From Hirudo medicinalis (Eukaryota > Annelida > Clitellata > Hirudinida > Hirudinidae): a DNA stretch of 51,820 nucleotides. Location of the stretch: contig MPNW01000346.1 of assembly GCA_011800805.1 (NCBI GenBank), positions 88,474 through 140,293 on the forward strand, given 5' to 3'. Positions within the stretch are counted from its first letter, which is position 1, and each line of letters opens with the position of its first letter. This document shows, one piece after another, positions 23,959 to 36,959 of this stretch. The translations under genes and the position numbers were made by a program. Under the pieces are notes generated by a model. It had not been told where the DNA came from. It searched no databases and saw nothing but the letters and a program-made list of their open reading frames with translations.

Positions 23959-24833
23959 TCACTTGGTCATGATGCTATAGAGTTGAACGTTTGATGCATC
24001 AGGATTTGAAGTCGTCAGTGCCAGAAGAGCGCAGTCGCCGTGGACGCTGATGCCGCAGCGTGATTCGCACTCAGAACCGGAGTAGCGAACGAACTTGCCA
24101 TCCACATCATAGGTGAATATCTGGAAAAGATAATAAATTATTGATATAGCACCAGTCTTAAATAATTGGATGAATAAATAAATATGTCTACTTTTAATTG
24201 ACAGACTCTACTTTAGTACGTAGTAGCAGGCAAACATCATCAGAGGATTAGGGACATCTGTATAGAATATTTTCCAACAAGTTCTAAGTGCAGTTCTGTT
24301 GAGTGTGATTTTCTGTACTACTGCTTGGCTTGGTGTTCCCAATCTCAGTTTGCTTTATATGGTGTCGATGTGTAAAGGTCGCCGCGAGTCTTTAGTCGAT
24401 AACCATGTTATGGGCAATGTTCAGATGATGGGTAAACGTAGGGTAATAACCGACAGGGACACCCACCCGCCTGATCCCCCCCGAGAACGGGGGAATAAGA
24501 TAAATTTATTTTTAGATGAAAAACATATACACAATTGTAAAATATAAAGTTAAAAACAAAGTAATGCATCAGAATTTTCTATTATGTTGAACAATTAAAA
24601 TTAAATAACTGTTCAAACGGAAGCATCATCTATTTTGTTCTTATGAAAGTATTTACAAATAATCAGTTAAATAATAATTAATAACGATATTCATCGTTTT
24701 GCTAACAATAAAAATACTAATTGCCTTGTTGCTTTCATGATCAGCCACCAATATTTCGTTATGGCTGGAATCAAAGGTCAGTCTGTTTGGACTTTGGAAC
24801 TGTCTGCAGCCGAACTGTTTGTCCGATCCTATC
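23959..24833 (-). CDS. NHL-repeat fragment, two exons, possibly an orphan or pseudogene
   Basis: On the complement, exon 24833-24725 reads GSDKQFGCRQFQSPNRLTFD and then ILVADHESNK, a clear NHL repeat (G..G.F..P......D..I.VAD..N..). Exon 24120-23959 continues IFTYDVDGKFVRY, then GISVHGDCALLAL, and stops. NHL repeats form beta-propellers at the C-terminus of TRIM-NHL proteins. The donor between them would be GC (AAG|GCAATT), not GT; the GT alternatives break phase. Only about 570 bases separate the fragment from the TTC27 stop, too little for RING, B-box and coiled-coil exons, and I see none there. It may be a pseudogene piece or the tail of a rearranged gene. Confidence 0.55.
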
Positions 24834-25400
24834 CTTTAAGTTGGAATAATAACAATAATAATATATAAAAATAAAAACTGTATGAAAATAATAATAATAA
24901 TAATAAACAGCAAAGTTATCATTACAGTCATAATGTTGTCATTAAAGTCACATATTCAAAAATAAAATTAAACTCAACATAAATGGGCATAAGACACAAT
25001 TATATGCATTCACTTTTGCCATAACTGAATTTACCATGGTAATTAACTGATGCAGAAACTAGAAATATATTATTATTAAAACATTACCAAAACATAAAAA
25101 TAAGTCTCAGTTAAACTCTTAAGTTATTAAGGAGGCCATCGAAGTTTAGCAGGCGTCACCCGGACGGCATTAAGACTTATTCTGAATAACAACAATTTCG
25201 ATCTGATAAATCAAGACATGGTCTTTCGACAGTAACTCGAAAATAACTAACCAAACTAAATTCTAAATTTTCATATTTCCTAGGGCTAGATGAGATGCCG
25301 AAAATTTCCAATTAATGGAACATTTAAAGAAAAGATTGTCAATTGTGAGGTAAAAATGAGAATGTGGTAGAAAGTGTCACTTTTATTAATACTCAAGGAT
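24834..25400. other. Short gene-free interval between the NHL fragment and TTC27
   Basis: AT-rich sequence with AAT runs near 24848-24905. On the - strand an AATAAA (25382-25387 on +) begins 14 bases after the TTC27 stop and is a likely polyadenylation signal for it. Confidence 0.5.
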
Positions 25401-28400
25401 TCAGACATCATTGTTAGCCTCTCCTACTGGACTCTCTAAAATTGTGAAGCTCAAGATTTGCTCCAACCAGTCTTCCAGATCCAGAAGACATCTGTCGAGA
25501 TTATCGAGTGTTGGCCCAGGGAGGAAATCCATTTTACTTCTCTGTTTAACAAAAAAGTTAGATTACATTGCATTAGCAGATGATGCAAGCATTTTTTAAA
25601 TTTACAAGATCCCAATATCACAGACGATTTTTTGTAAATCTAAGAAGTCAATATTCATGCTACCTTGGTGGCAACAATGACTCTGTTGATGGTTAGCTTG
25701 GCTGCTGAGACGATCCTTGACTTCTGCTCTTCTTCAGTGACAACTGAGAGGTATGACTTGTAGGCTGGTGTTGTTGATTGATGATGTTTTTGATAATATT
25801 AGATAGATATCAGTAATAATCCAATTAATAATAGTTAGATTGATGAATGATGTTAGTACCTTACAAAAATTGCTCATCAATTTCATACAGTTTATTTAAA
25901 ATAAATTTGATAATTCTGTAAACAAACCTTTGGCAAGACAGGCAGTCCTCTTGCAGACGTCGACACATTTCTCTGGTTCCTTTTCCCACCTTGGGGTGAG
26001 TGAGGTGCTCTCCCTGTGGGACTTCTGGAGGAACTCAATCACCTGGAGAAGACAAACAAAAATAATTTTAGATTTAATTTAACATATGATAGGTGCTACC
26101 AACAATCACAATATTGGTACACGCGTGGATTCATAAGTTGTACAATGTGCTACAGGTGGTCAATGCGACATTACTAATGTAAACCGATATAAGTGTTTCT
26201 GAATAGTTTTGGTCAAATACATTGTAGAAACACGACATACTTTTTCGAGACTCGATTCATCTGACGTCTGACCTTCTTCGACATGCCCCATCATCCGGGC
26301 ATATTGTCGCCATACATCTGTATTGTTGATGACCTACATCAATAGAGGAAGGCACTAATCATTCATGTCACATTGATAATTGTGCTTCTAACTTTTACTA
26401 TTTATTTATTTGTATAATCGATTGATTTTATTGTATATCAATATGTTAATAAAACAGCTGACCGGCTTTGAAACAATGCTATCAAAAAGATCCAGCAACT
26501 TTGGTTTCAGTCTCGAACTGTCCTGTCCCGTGGCATCCTTCATGTTCTCGCAGACAGCATTCGTCAAAATCGTGAGGACCTGTTATTTGGACTGGATTTC
26601 ATCAATTGATTTTAATTGAAGTACTTATAAACTATCAATATGCCTTGAGAAGCGGCGCTATACAAATGGTCGAGCGGTTACACCCCAATTCCGAAACATG
26701 AGGCACTCAAAACGTAGTGGCAACTCAGACAAATCATTCACAATTATTAGGCCAAATAATGTTTTAGGTTGGATAAAATGAGAAGGTTGACAATTCATAC
26801 CTCGACATCTTCGTGATTCTCCTTGAGATTGAGTAGTCTGTGGTAGGCTCTCATCGTCTCCTCGAACTGCCCGATGTCGACGGAGACCTTAGAAAGATGA
26901 ATTTTAATCGAATCAAATAATAAAATAACCCGTGAATTCAAATGCATACTCACAATTCACATTTCAAAACGAACCACTGCGATTTGCAAAACTTATTAGT
27001 GTCTTGAAAGTATGACTTGCAGTAATTCAATGAAATATAAACACAACATATAATAATATTTTAATATTGAATTTTAGTCATATGGTAAACAATCTTAAGA
27101 AGTAAATGAATTTAATTAATAATGACCAATCATGGCTGAGGTCAAGCAGTTTATACAAGGATTATGGACTCTATAAGGTCAGAGTTCACTAACAATAAGG
27201 TAGTTCTCCCATATTTTCCAGTTGTCATATTCACACTTGAGTGCCTCTTGAAGAGCTAAAAAAGCTCTGGGCCTGCCAATGGTATCACACATTATTAATT
27301 TTAATCTTTAAGTATTTAAACTTTTATGATTGACAATTGTTCTCTAAATAATAAATTTATTAATTAATAATAAATAATAATCTTGGAAAGATGGATTCTT
27401 AGGCTTTACCTAATTAGCCTATAATCAGTCATCTAATCTATTGGTTAAGTATCATTATCAACATCATCATTGTTGCTGTTATTATTAATGTTTTGAACTT
27501 TGTTATTCCCAGTTCTTACTTGTTTTTGGCTCTGATGTAGGCAGTGGCCAAATTGGTCCATGCCTCAAAGTTCTGAAAGTAAGGAAAACCATTCGATGAA
27601 TATCACGTCTCTGATAGGACAAATGTCATAAAAAAGAAATTCACTCACATCGCTGTCGAGGTTGACAGCTCCCCTGAAGCCTATGGCAGCCTTGTCATAC
27701 TGTCCACAAGCTAGGCCAGCACATCCATAAGAGAACCATACTCCGATCTCGAGTAGAATAATTTGAAATGTTTAAAATGATGGCAAATAATGTAATAAAG
27801 GTGGCTTTGATCAAAGCTTTAAAAGCCAAATGATGTTTTGCATCCATTCACAATGTTTATACGAAAAGCAGTATCATCACAAGCTTAATTTAATTAGGGT
27901 TAGGGTATCATTAGGTTTATTGTATCAGGATGTTTATCAATAATTAAGCACCTGCAGTGGATTGATGCTGAGACATCTTTCAAAATACTCCAGAGATTTC
28001 TCAAACTGTAATAAAAATTTAAAATACCCACACTGAAAACATTAAACATGATAACACCAAATCTGGCAAAATACAACCACTACAACACCTCGAGAAATTG
28101 TGCTTATGTGTCGCTTATATAACAGCTTACATAACCTCAAAGATCTTTATAACAACAGTAATAATAGCTATGACAGGTTGCCCAAAAACTGTTCAATGCA
28201 CCTCTTTTCTGCCCACATGGCAAAGCGCCAGTGATCTTTGCGACCTTGCGAACTTGTGACCCGAGAGCTCCCAGGACTTTTGGTAGCATTCCTCATCCCT
28301 GGTGATGTCCCCGAGGAAGCACCAGAGAAGTGGAGTCTCTTTGGTGGAAAGCTGTTGCCTGATGAGTGCCTCAGCCTATAAAGCATATAATAATAATATT

Positions 28401-31400
28401 AATAATAATAAACAATTGTAGTAATAGTTCAGATAATACTAATAATTACAATTGATTAAATAACAATAGTGATAGCAACATTTAAAATAAATATTGTTGA
28501 TGCTGTTAATAGATGTGACAATGAATAAATACCTTTTAATAATATTCAAAAAACTCAAGGAATAATTATGACAAAAATATATAAAAACTAAATTTCTATA
28601 AATTTCTTTCATCATCGATAGTGCCTCAGAGTGGCTTGACCTTTTGAACAGACCTTGTTTCTGTTGTTGAGAGAAACATGGCACCTGATGATGTCATCCC
28701 ACATCTGAAGGCGCTCGAAGACTTCCACGGCACTTTTCGTGAGCCCTAAGTTGTCCAACATCTCCCCCAATTCACGCTGGAATGAGAAAAATACAGGGAC
28801 ATTGCACAAGGGGAAAAGGGGTAAAATTATAAATAGACTCACCTCGATGGTCCAATGGGGTGGAAGGATGCTCGAGAAGATGAAGGAGATTCTGTTTATT
28901 GGCTGCTTCGATGGCTTACTATACTGATCAGACAATTCCTGAAAGTTTGAAAAGTTACAGCACAAGCAAAATTGCATGCACATTTGCTCAAAGGGCTGCA
29001 TTCCCAAATGCAAAAGAATAAAAAGACCCAATGCTAATCTTATGCAAATTAAATAACTTATTACCACTACAATGTCCTTCAGGATGATGTCATCAATGAC
29101 AATTATCATCGTTGTCAACAGTACCGCCATATTTTTTATCATCACTCACCTCGAGTTGCGACAAAGACCGTTGTAGGTACCTGGTTCCCTCACACTCCCA
29201 CCTGCACCTCATAAACAGGGCCATCGTCTCCACGCACCAGCTCTGGGGCTGAGAGAGGACACACTGAAATGATCACCCAAAGGGTCAGAAGGTCACAAAC
29301 ATTCAGTGTAATTATGTTAACCAATAACTACTAGTTACAAATGTAATAACAAAAATGTTACAATATCATTTACATCTAAAAAATCCTTTACATTTATGTA
29401 AGCCATTGTTTCTTCTTTGATGACACTGCCTTGGCCCTCCCTGCCTCTTCGATAATGGTAGCTGAGTGGAGATAATTATAATAACTTATGATAAATAGCA
29501 AATATTTGCATATTAACAAGATTCATTATACTAATGAAGGTGTGCATGAATGAACAATACACGAGTGCTTAATGTCATTGGTCTCTGCAACAAGCAGTGG
29601 TTATAAATAATTGAAAGCATCAATAGATGTCATCTTTGCTAGTTCTAAATATTTTTTTGTCAAAATTTAAATATTTGTTACATTTCAATTACTATTATTT
29701 CAAGAAATATAAATACAATTTTATTAGATTGCCTACCAGAGCCCAAGAATGAAGCATTGCTCCAAGGCAGTGAGATTAGGGACTTTGGCTGCCTCAGGAT
29801 CTTCAAGCTGAATTCTTTCGAGGACTGTCTCATCTTTGAGTGTCAAGTTCTGGCAGGGAAGAAATTCAAACCAACTTATAATTAGCCAAATAACTTTGAT
29901 TATTATTGATCAAAAGAAGCTGTTTAAATAAAAATTATGACATGAAAATTGGTTCCACCTTCGGAAGTCCTGGGTCTCTCTGATGAGAGAGGGTTCCATC
30001 ACCATGGTGATCAAGATGCAGTTTTTCCACTTTGAGAATCAACTGGGGCAGGCTGGACACCTGGAAGACAGTCCTCTTTCCAAGAGCTCCTGTTAAGGGA
30101 GCAAGTGGGTGTCATTGTCATCATCACCATCATCAACATAGCATAATAAACAGTTGTTGTCTAATACATCATCCACCAAAACACTTGGTGCTACATCAAC
30201 AGATCACCGAGACTACTATCATCATCGTCATCATTGAATCCAACCTGTCAGGTCAACAGACAACCCTGAGGCCTCTCTGGCCTTCTCCATGTGTTGCTGT
30301 GCATTGTTTGGTTTGTAGAAGAAGTAGTTGATATGGCAAGACTCCAAGTGGAACTGCATGAAGGACTCCGGGTTTCCAGCATTGGCCATGAAGAGGTTAT
30401 TGGAATTTTCAACTGGAAGAGATTCGAAGGAGCCATGAGTGGTTAATATGTAATAAATAATTTAGTTAGTAATTAAATAAATATTTAATAATAATAATAT
30501 GATGGTAATATCATTTGATGACTTACATAACTTTATGATTAGGTCCATGATCCCACAATGGGGTTTGAATAATGATAATTATAATGACAATTTGAGATAA
30601 AAACAAAGTTATATCGGCTCAAAGGAACGACATCTTGTCTGCTATCCAGCTATCTGGACTGCCTGCATCATATTTGCAACTTAGTTGTGAGTCTATGATG
30701 AATGATTGTAGTCAGAGGGTAAAATAAGGAACAGAATTAGTATGTCACTGGAATAATGACGATTCAATAATGAATGTTTTCAACAAACGTTTATATAAGT
30801 TTGGTCGATTAAAACAGTTAAGTCGTTATAAACAATGGTTTAAAATAGATGCAAAAATCAGACATGAACAACAATCAATAAAATAACAATTCACCTTCCC
30901 CGATGAGTTGAAGGATTTCATTCTCGAGCGTCGGGAGCCTCTCGGAGTAAAGAACCTGTTGTATCCACAAGCACCTGATCAGCCAGAACTTGCTTGTCTG
31001 TTGCACAAAATGGTGGACTTTTAAGTGCTTACCAAGAATTCTATGTTGCAAATTTAATAGCAAGGGGCCTATGCCAAGATTAATAATAATAATAATAATA
31101 AATCTAAATAAAAATTTTGTAGTTAATTTATCAACAGTGACTCACAGCAAGTGATAACTTACGATTATTTTACATGATAACATCAAAAATAACAATAACC
31201 AGAAGGCCCCAATATCATCTCAATAAAATTATCATATTATATTATCATATTATATCTACCTTGCATCATATTGCATCTACCTTGCAATGGAGGGCCAGCT
31301 CCTCCTTAAACTGGGTGAGTAGGAGGTGGGCCAAGAACAGGTGGGCGAGATTCGAGGCAATGACGGTGACATCTTCACCGTCCATCGTCATGTACGACCT

Positions 31401-33188
31401 CAGCCAATCGTCGGACTTCTTGAGCTGTGTCATGGTCATGCTGACATTAATATTTTTAAGAGCAGGTACAATTTATTACTGTATAACACTATAGGAATGT
31501 AAAGTGTATCACCAAAATAATAATAATAATAATGCATATTAACAGACTATTATTATTGTTTTGGTGATACACTTTACATTCCTATTTACGACTATTATTA
31601 TTGTTGTATATTAATAGACAATAGAAGAATTCGTATGGCACAATACTTGCTGCAACAATAATTATAATTATAATTATGACTTGATGTAAACATTCTTCTT
31701 TAAAATATTGTCCTATCAATGACAATCTATAACATTACAATGTGTCATGGTGATGTCACCATGTTCAACATGTCAGCAAATGTCATAAAAAGGTATGTAA
31801 GAGCAGGATGACTTCCCCAAGTGGAAAAAACTCAATATCTTAAAAGTTCAAATTAACTATTATCAGGCAGGTATTTTTATGTACAGATTTGATTGTTGCA
31901 TGCTTCCCAGTCTTATTTAACACGTTTTTTGTAAAACAAACATCACATCATATGCACTCCCATCGCCCAAAAATATAAACCGTTCTTTGCCAAAACCAAC
32001 ATACAACTTCACTCCATCACATGCTCAGGACCGAAAATATGTTCACAGATCCCAACTACAATACTCCAACCAACTTATCTTCATTTAAAATCGTAAATTT
32101 AAAGCATTCATTGTCGAGTCGCCATCGTTTCAATAATTCATTAATTATTATCCGCCTAATTTTTATTATCCAAAGACTAATGTCAACCTTTAAATATGGT
32201 CTGGGCAGTCCTGATAGCGGGACATCACTCCCTTAGGACTGACCCTTGAGCCGATGGCATTTTACTTTACTGTTGATATTTAATGTGCATATGTACAAGT
32301 ATACTTTTTCGGCTCAATAAAAAAAAAATAAATAAAAAATGAACAACTCAAAAGAACATTGAAAAACAAACCATCTCGCTGGAGTCGGGCCAGATTAATG
32401 AAGAAACGAGAGGCGGCCCAACCCAGTTATGCTCCACAAACACTTTCAGATTGGCCACTGCAATCAGGAGTATGATCACATGTCTGAAGTTATTTTTAGA
32501 AACCAGTTAATTAAAAGAGGAGTCATTCCATACCTCTCAAGTTTGGGCAATAGCAGTAAGGTGATTGGGATGATGCTCATATTTTATTATATAATCGCAT
32601 CCATATTAATAATTAAACTACATATTTTTATTTTATTTACTTTTATTTATTACACTGTTTATTTGCACTTTATTGACTTTTAATTAATTAGATCGGCGTT
32701 TGCAATGACATGCCACATCACCTCAAAACCTTCTCGTCTTCCGAAGTTGATTCCAGGTATTGTGAAACTTGTTCTTTTAAACTCATTTCCAGTTGGTACT
32801 TGGTAAGGTCCTCAACCAAGTCTATGCTGGTGAGGCGTTTGACAATCAAAGCATCAAATATGGAATGGAGACACCCATTACTGAGGCTGTTATTTACTAT
32901 TGATATACTCTCTTCATCTAACAATCCTGTCGGAATTAGAAAAATAAATTTTTGCATTACTGCAATCGGTCAGTAAAGCAATCGTTAAAGTCAGTCATAT
33001 CTTAACTACTTAAAAGTTAATAAAAAAAAATTTACTTTGTTATTATTAACATTCAAATGTATCCGTAAATTTGTTAGAAGAGAACAAATCGAAAGAAAGT
33101 CTAAAATACCTTTAAAATCATCAGACGTGAAACATTTACTAATCTCATTCAATACCGATAATTCAACTGTTCTAGCTATGCAATCCAT
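25401..33188 (-). CDS. TTC27: TTC27 (tetratricopeptide repeat protein 27), complete, 23 exons
   Basis: Complement exons: 33188-33110, 32926-32722, 32483-32372, 31424-31281, 30997-30895, 30412-30245, 30089-29959, 29849-29737, 29461-29392, 29263-29150, 28938-28843, 28776-28654, 28375-28202, 28005-27952, 27747-27649, 27572-27520, 27272-27194, 26887-26801, 26579-26463, 26333-26241, 26042-25928, 25764-25664, 25541-25401. The sum is 2571 bases, 856 residues, against 843 in human. All 22 junctions keep phase. Family landmarks: VEHNWVGPPL, ALGKRTVFQ, LPPHWTIE, KETPLLWCFLGDI, FEKSLEYFERCLSINPLQ, GVWFSYGCA, NFEAWTNLATAYIRAKNK, ALKCEYDNWKIWENYL, AYHRLL. The TPR helices lie in the middle exons (about 28776-26801). 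Start ATG at 33188 opens MDCIARTVELSVLNEISKCF. It is related to yeast Emw1. Introns are mostly 60-400 bases, but the 31425-32371 intron carries inserted repeats. Confidence 0.96.
31492..31584. repeat. Long inverted repeat (hairpin) in a TTC27 intron
   Basis: The left arm TAGGAATGTAAAGTGTATCA plus CCAAAA is exactly the reverse complement of the right arm ending at 31584. AAT/ATT tracts extend each arm and leave a loop of about 20 bases. The arms total about 38 bases. It looks like a small hairpin element (MITE-like) or a microsatellite-flanked palindrome. Confidence 0.85.
31970..32330 (+). mobile_element. Dispersed repeat B, copy 1, in a TTC27 intron
   Basis: About 350 bases almost identical to the reverse complement of 48454-48802. 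It ends TTCGGCTCAATAAAAAA, like a poly-A tail, but the ends also form an imperfect inverted terminal sequence (AGCCGAAA near one end of copy 2 and TTTCGGCT at the other). Unclassified; it could be a MITE or a retroposed element. Confidence 0.8.
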
Positions 33189-34281
33189 ATTTGATTATGA
33201 GTTAGCAAGTAAAGTTATAAACACAGCGGAACGAACTTAGAGAGCTCACGCGCGACGTTCGTTTACATGCAATAAGTGATTAAAAAGTAATTCGATTGGT
33301 TTAATTTTAAAAACACATTACTTTAAAAAATTGTCCTGAAAACAATTTAAGTGTTTTAAGTAATTGCGCAATTTTTTATTTTCACAATTTTTATATTTTT
33401 TTTATATTAATTTATAAAATGCAAATACTTTAAAAAATAAAACTAAAAATATTATTGCTAAAATATAAATCAAAAAATCATAATATTCATATTTATTTTA
33501 ATTAAATTTATTTATTTATTTCAAAAATCGGTCAAAGGGCACTTTAAAAGGACCTCTAATATGACCAAAAAGCATTCGCTAAAATAAATAACAGAGACAG
33601 TGGAAATGAAACCTCAGAGCAGATCATCAAATCAATCGAATTTCTCGAGATTCAGTCAAGAACAGTTAAGAAGATAGAGAGAGATCAGCCAGCGCAACTA
33701 AACATTTAAAACCTGACAAAATATCGACTGACAATACCTCCTCGGAGAGCGAACTCCAGATTTTTACAGCACGATTAATGAAAGAGAACTTCGTAGCATC
33801 GATTTTGCAAATATATTTCTGATCTCAGTTTGAAGGCATGACCATGTGTCATGTAATAATGAGAACTTTTAATCAAATTCGAAAGGTCCGTTGTAAACAA
33901 ATCCATGTAGAATTTTTTTTACACAAGGCACAGATATGAAATTAAGCGTCGCCTTTCAAGTGTTGGGAGTCCATAAGCTTGATGCGATTGGTTTCACAAA
34001 ATTACAATAATTTTATTGTATAGCGAACTTTTAAATTCTGAATTAAAGAGTTTTCCACATCGGAAAATTTAGAATTAACATTCGTTTGGATTTTGAAAGA
34101 GGAGAAGTCGTGAGAACAATTTTGCGGCAAGCTCTTTTGTGCCACAAACATGAAAAGAAACGAAGAATTTTAAAGTTCACTAAAGGTGACTTGCTCATGT
34201 GATGAAATGTCGCGAATTTGTATGGAATATAACTAATCTTCGTCGAAATATCCTATTATAAGAAGGATGGTAATCTCTCTT
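33189..34281. other. Interval upstream of TTC27 without a recognised gene
   Basis: The TTC27 5' flank is AT-rich. From about 33500 base composition is less biased, and frames are broken by stops, as in a decayed repeat. I see no second copy in this window, and no family is recognisable. Confidence 0.4.
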
Positions 34282-34731
34282 GTAGGAGCACACGAATACA
34301 GCACTCAGATGAGCGAGAAGGTCACTGGAGAACTTCGCCCTACTTGTGTTCCAGCACACGTGCCAAACTCCAGGAGCAGGACAATGAACTTCGTCCTAGG
34401 AGTGCAGGATGAGGCTACCTGCTACACCAGTGATCGACCGCGAATCATTTGTGTGAGGATCTACCGCCATCCTTCCGAGAGTCCATATAAGGAACCAGGC
34501 GGAGCTATTCCCTCTCTTGCTTCGGATTCCTGACTTGTGATGCTAACTTTTCCTTTTGACTTTTTGCTTGTGTCGCTTGATTCTTAGTCTTGCTTGTACT
34601 CTTGCTCGTTGCTTCTTACTATGCGATTTCCTTTCGAATGGTGTTCATTCTGTGGACTCTGTTTATGTGCTTAAAACCTGTAATTATATTAATTGTGTTT
34701 TGTCAGATCCGTTGTATTACAAAACATAACA
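34282..34731 (+). mobile_element. Probable solo LTR of an LTR retrotransposon
   Basis: The segment starts TGTAGGAGC and ends ATAACA, so it has TG...CA ends. It has a compact promoter-like core CATATAAGGAACCAGGCGGA near 34487 and a T-rich part after it. The base composition differs from the AT-rich flanks. I could not see matching target-site duplications or a second LTR, so the boundaries are tentative. Confidence 0.45.
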
Positions 34732-34839
34732 AACTTCTGTAGGACTATTCATTACACATTGATTGAGGAAAAACACTTTCATTGGTATGAATGATACTAC
34801 TTAGTAACTAATAGTAACGAATGACTATCACAAAAACAG

Positions 34840-34989
34840 CTTCGGTCCTTTTACTTTTAAAGCGGCTTTGAAATGCTGATACTTTTTACTTTTACTTGAA
34901 TACATTTTTAACAAATACTTTTGCTTTTGCTTAAGTAAACTTTTGAGGTGTTACTTGTACTTTTACTGAAGAACTTTTTTACAACACTG
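34840..34989 (-). mobile_element. hAT-like DNA transposon end or MITE
   Basis: Read on the complement, the element starts CAGTGTTGTAAAAAAGT and continues with AGTAAAAGTA-like motifs. This is the terminal pattern of many hAT-family nonautonomous elements. The other end is not resolved. Confidence 0.5.
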
Positions 34990-35056
34990 AGTGTTTAAGT
35001 AATAGAACAATATTCTAAATATGTAACAATATTATAAGAATTTCATCCCTTGCAGA

Positions 35057-35340
35057 AGAGCACTTCTCGAATCCGGTTCTTTCCCGAGCGAATTACTAAA
35101 TGGCCGACAAATTCGCGGCAAATTAGATGCCCTTCTACAGTCAGCTGCACACATTGCCCAAAGCAGGCAAAACAAAGAAAACACGAGAAGTGCTCAAGAG
35201 TGCCAAGATCAACTTTTACACAATTTGGAACAGGCAAGCCATGTTACGTCCAGCGCAGAGGTCCAGTTAAGGATCGAGTGCTCAGATGGATCCCTGCGAT
35301 AGTTGTGTCCGAGTGTTGGAGGCGCATCATGTCCTCATAA
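35057..35340 (+). pseudogene. Retrotransposon integrase C-terminal fragment, frameshifted
   Basis: The + strand reads FPSELLNGRQIRGKLDALL, the typical integrase element that follows the core domain in Ty3/gypsy-type pol proteins (PAELLMGRRLR). Near 35225 the homologous reading moves to the next frame with GKPCYVQRRGP and RWIPAIVV, also a known integrase C-terminal pattern. A frameshift and missing flanking domains make it a dead copy. It is about 320 bases 3' of the probable LTR, the wrong order for a simple intact element. Confidence 0.6.
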
Positions 35341-35526
35341 GTCCAGTGCCAAATGGTCCAATTTAGAAAAGGCACGTGGAGCAGCTGAAGCCGCGTTATG
35401 GGGTAGAGGAAGACGATGATCCTGGAGAGGTCCCAGGTCTCAGTCTTACCTTGCATTCGAATAAGAAGGATTCAGCTTTTCAATGTCTAATTGAAATTAA
35501 TTAATTGTGATCCGCATGTAATTCTT

Positions 35527-35690
35527 TATTTTATTTCCATTGGAGCCTTGGTTTGTTGCCATCTGGAGAACATGGAAAACATGGATTTGTCACTCAGGTG
35601 ACGTTTGCTCGGCTTCAGTTCCACATTTCAATCCATGCATTTGACTTACAGCGACTGATTTACAACATCGAAAAGAAGAAACACCTGACT
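35527..35690 (+). repeat. Dispersed repeat C, copy 2
   Basis: Matches 19518-19655 over nearly its whole length and carries an additional segment of about 21 bases near 35587-35608. Confidence 0.8.
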
Positions 35691-36358
35691 TACATTTCTA
35701 ACAAAAGATAAAAAATTCTAGTAAGTCATCCACAAAGATAAGATCTGTCGTGCATCATAACAACTACAGAGTAGCTTTCAGTTGAGTGAGTTGCTTCCAA
35801 AAATGCAGATAAGTTTATGATCCCAGGATAATGGAAAAATAACATTCAATAAATCTTTTGGCTCAGCTTCTCAAAAGCCGCAGTAAACTATCAGTGTTTG
35901 GTTAAAACAAGTCGGTTTTTAAATTTTCGAATAAAATTCTGAATTTGTTCAACGAAGTTGTAGAAATAAAATGTACAAATTTAAGTGAATCGTTAACATT
36001 TTCACAATTTGAATGGGAAATTTAACAATTTCTAAGTCGAAAGAACAATTTTTGTTAATGTGAAACAAATTATTATCCAATAATCGACAAAAAATCTGAT
36101 ATTCAGAAGAATATTCAACTTAAAGAATAAACATTAGAACGGAATAATACATCCCAGCATTAAAAAAAATCTTCATATATGCGAACATTGAATACTTTTT
36201 TATGTCACTCAGACCCACCAAGAAGCACAACACTCTTCAAGTTGTCAGTTGATCCTAACGACTTTGGCAAATTTCAATTCCCTTCATGCAAGCAGTCTTA
36301 ACTGAGAAAAAAACCTATTTCAATATTTGAATCAAAATCCACTTTTCACGAAAAACAG

Positions 36359-36577
36359 ACATGGTGTACTTGCACTCGTGCTGGTACTTGGACTTTGAGT
36401 ACTTATACTGTCACCAAATTCAATGTAAAACTTTCGAAGCACAATTTACTTAACATAGTATGATTTGACTAATTTTAGCAACAAATTGGTTGAGATATCG
36501 TAAAAAAAGGGTACTTCCTATATATTTTGGACTGGGTGTACTTGAACCTCAGTACTTGGTCCCAAGTCCGATGAAAA
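36359..36577. mobile_element. hAT-like nonautonomous element, decayed
   Basis: Both ends carry GTACTTG/CAAGTAC motifs, and the right end GAACCTCAGTACTTGGTCCC matches the end of the element at 15160-15242. On the complement it begins GGACCAAGTACTGAGG. The interior is AT-rich and noncoding. Confidence 0.45.
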
Positions 36578-36959
36578 GTTCTCTGTACATTTCGTTTTAA
36601 TCCAAGCACGTATTTTTTGTCTTTTCGCGACATTTTTGAGGTTAATGCCTTGTCCGAGAAGAGGGACGGAGGGTGTAATAACGTCTGCTCTCGTGGCGCC
36701 AATAAATAAGAAAGCATTTCAGCATCCCGTGTTGACAACATCTTTAGAGAAACTCTTCTCCGGAAAACTGAATTTTTACATACAAAAAAAAAAGAAAGAA
36801 AGCGAATAATTTGAAATGTCCAGATTGAAAAGAAATTGTCGCTTAACTGAAGCAGTTACAAGCAATTACTTATTGTTATTAATTATAATAATTAAAAGCA
36901 ATTACTTATTAATATCAATTATTTTTTAGTGTGGATTTAAAAAGATGGCGATATTTTAG

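Noticed and set aside
26650..26690. GCGGCGCTATACAAAT, similar to the 3' ends of some SINEs
   Set aside because: Too short, no second copy in the window and no promoter boxes recognisable.
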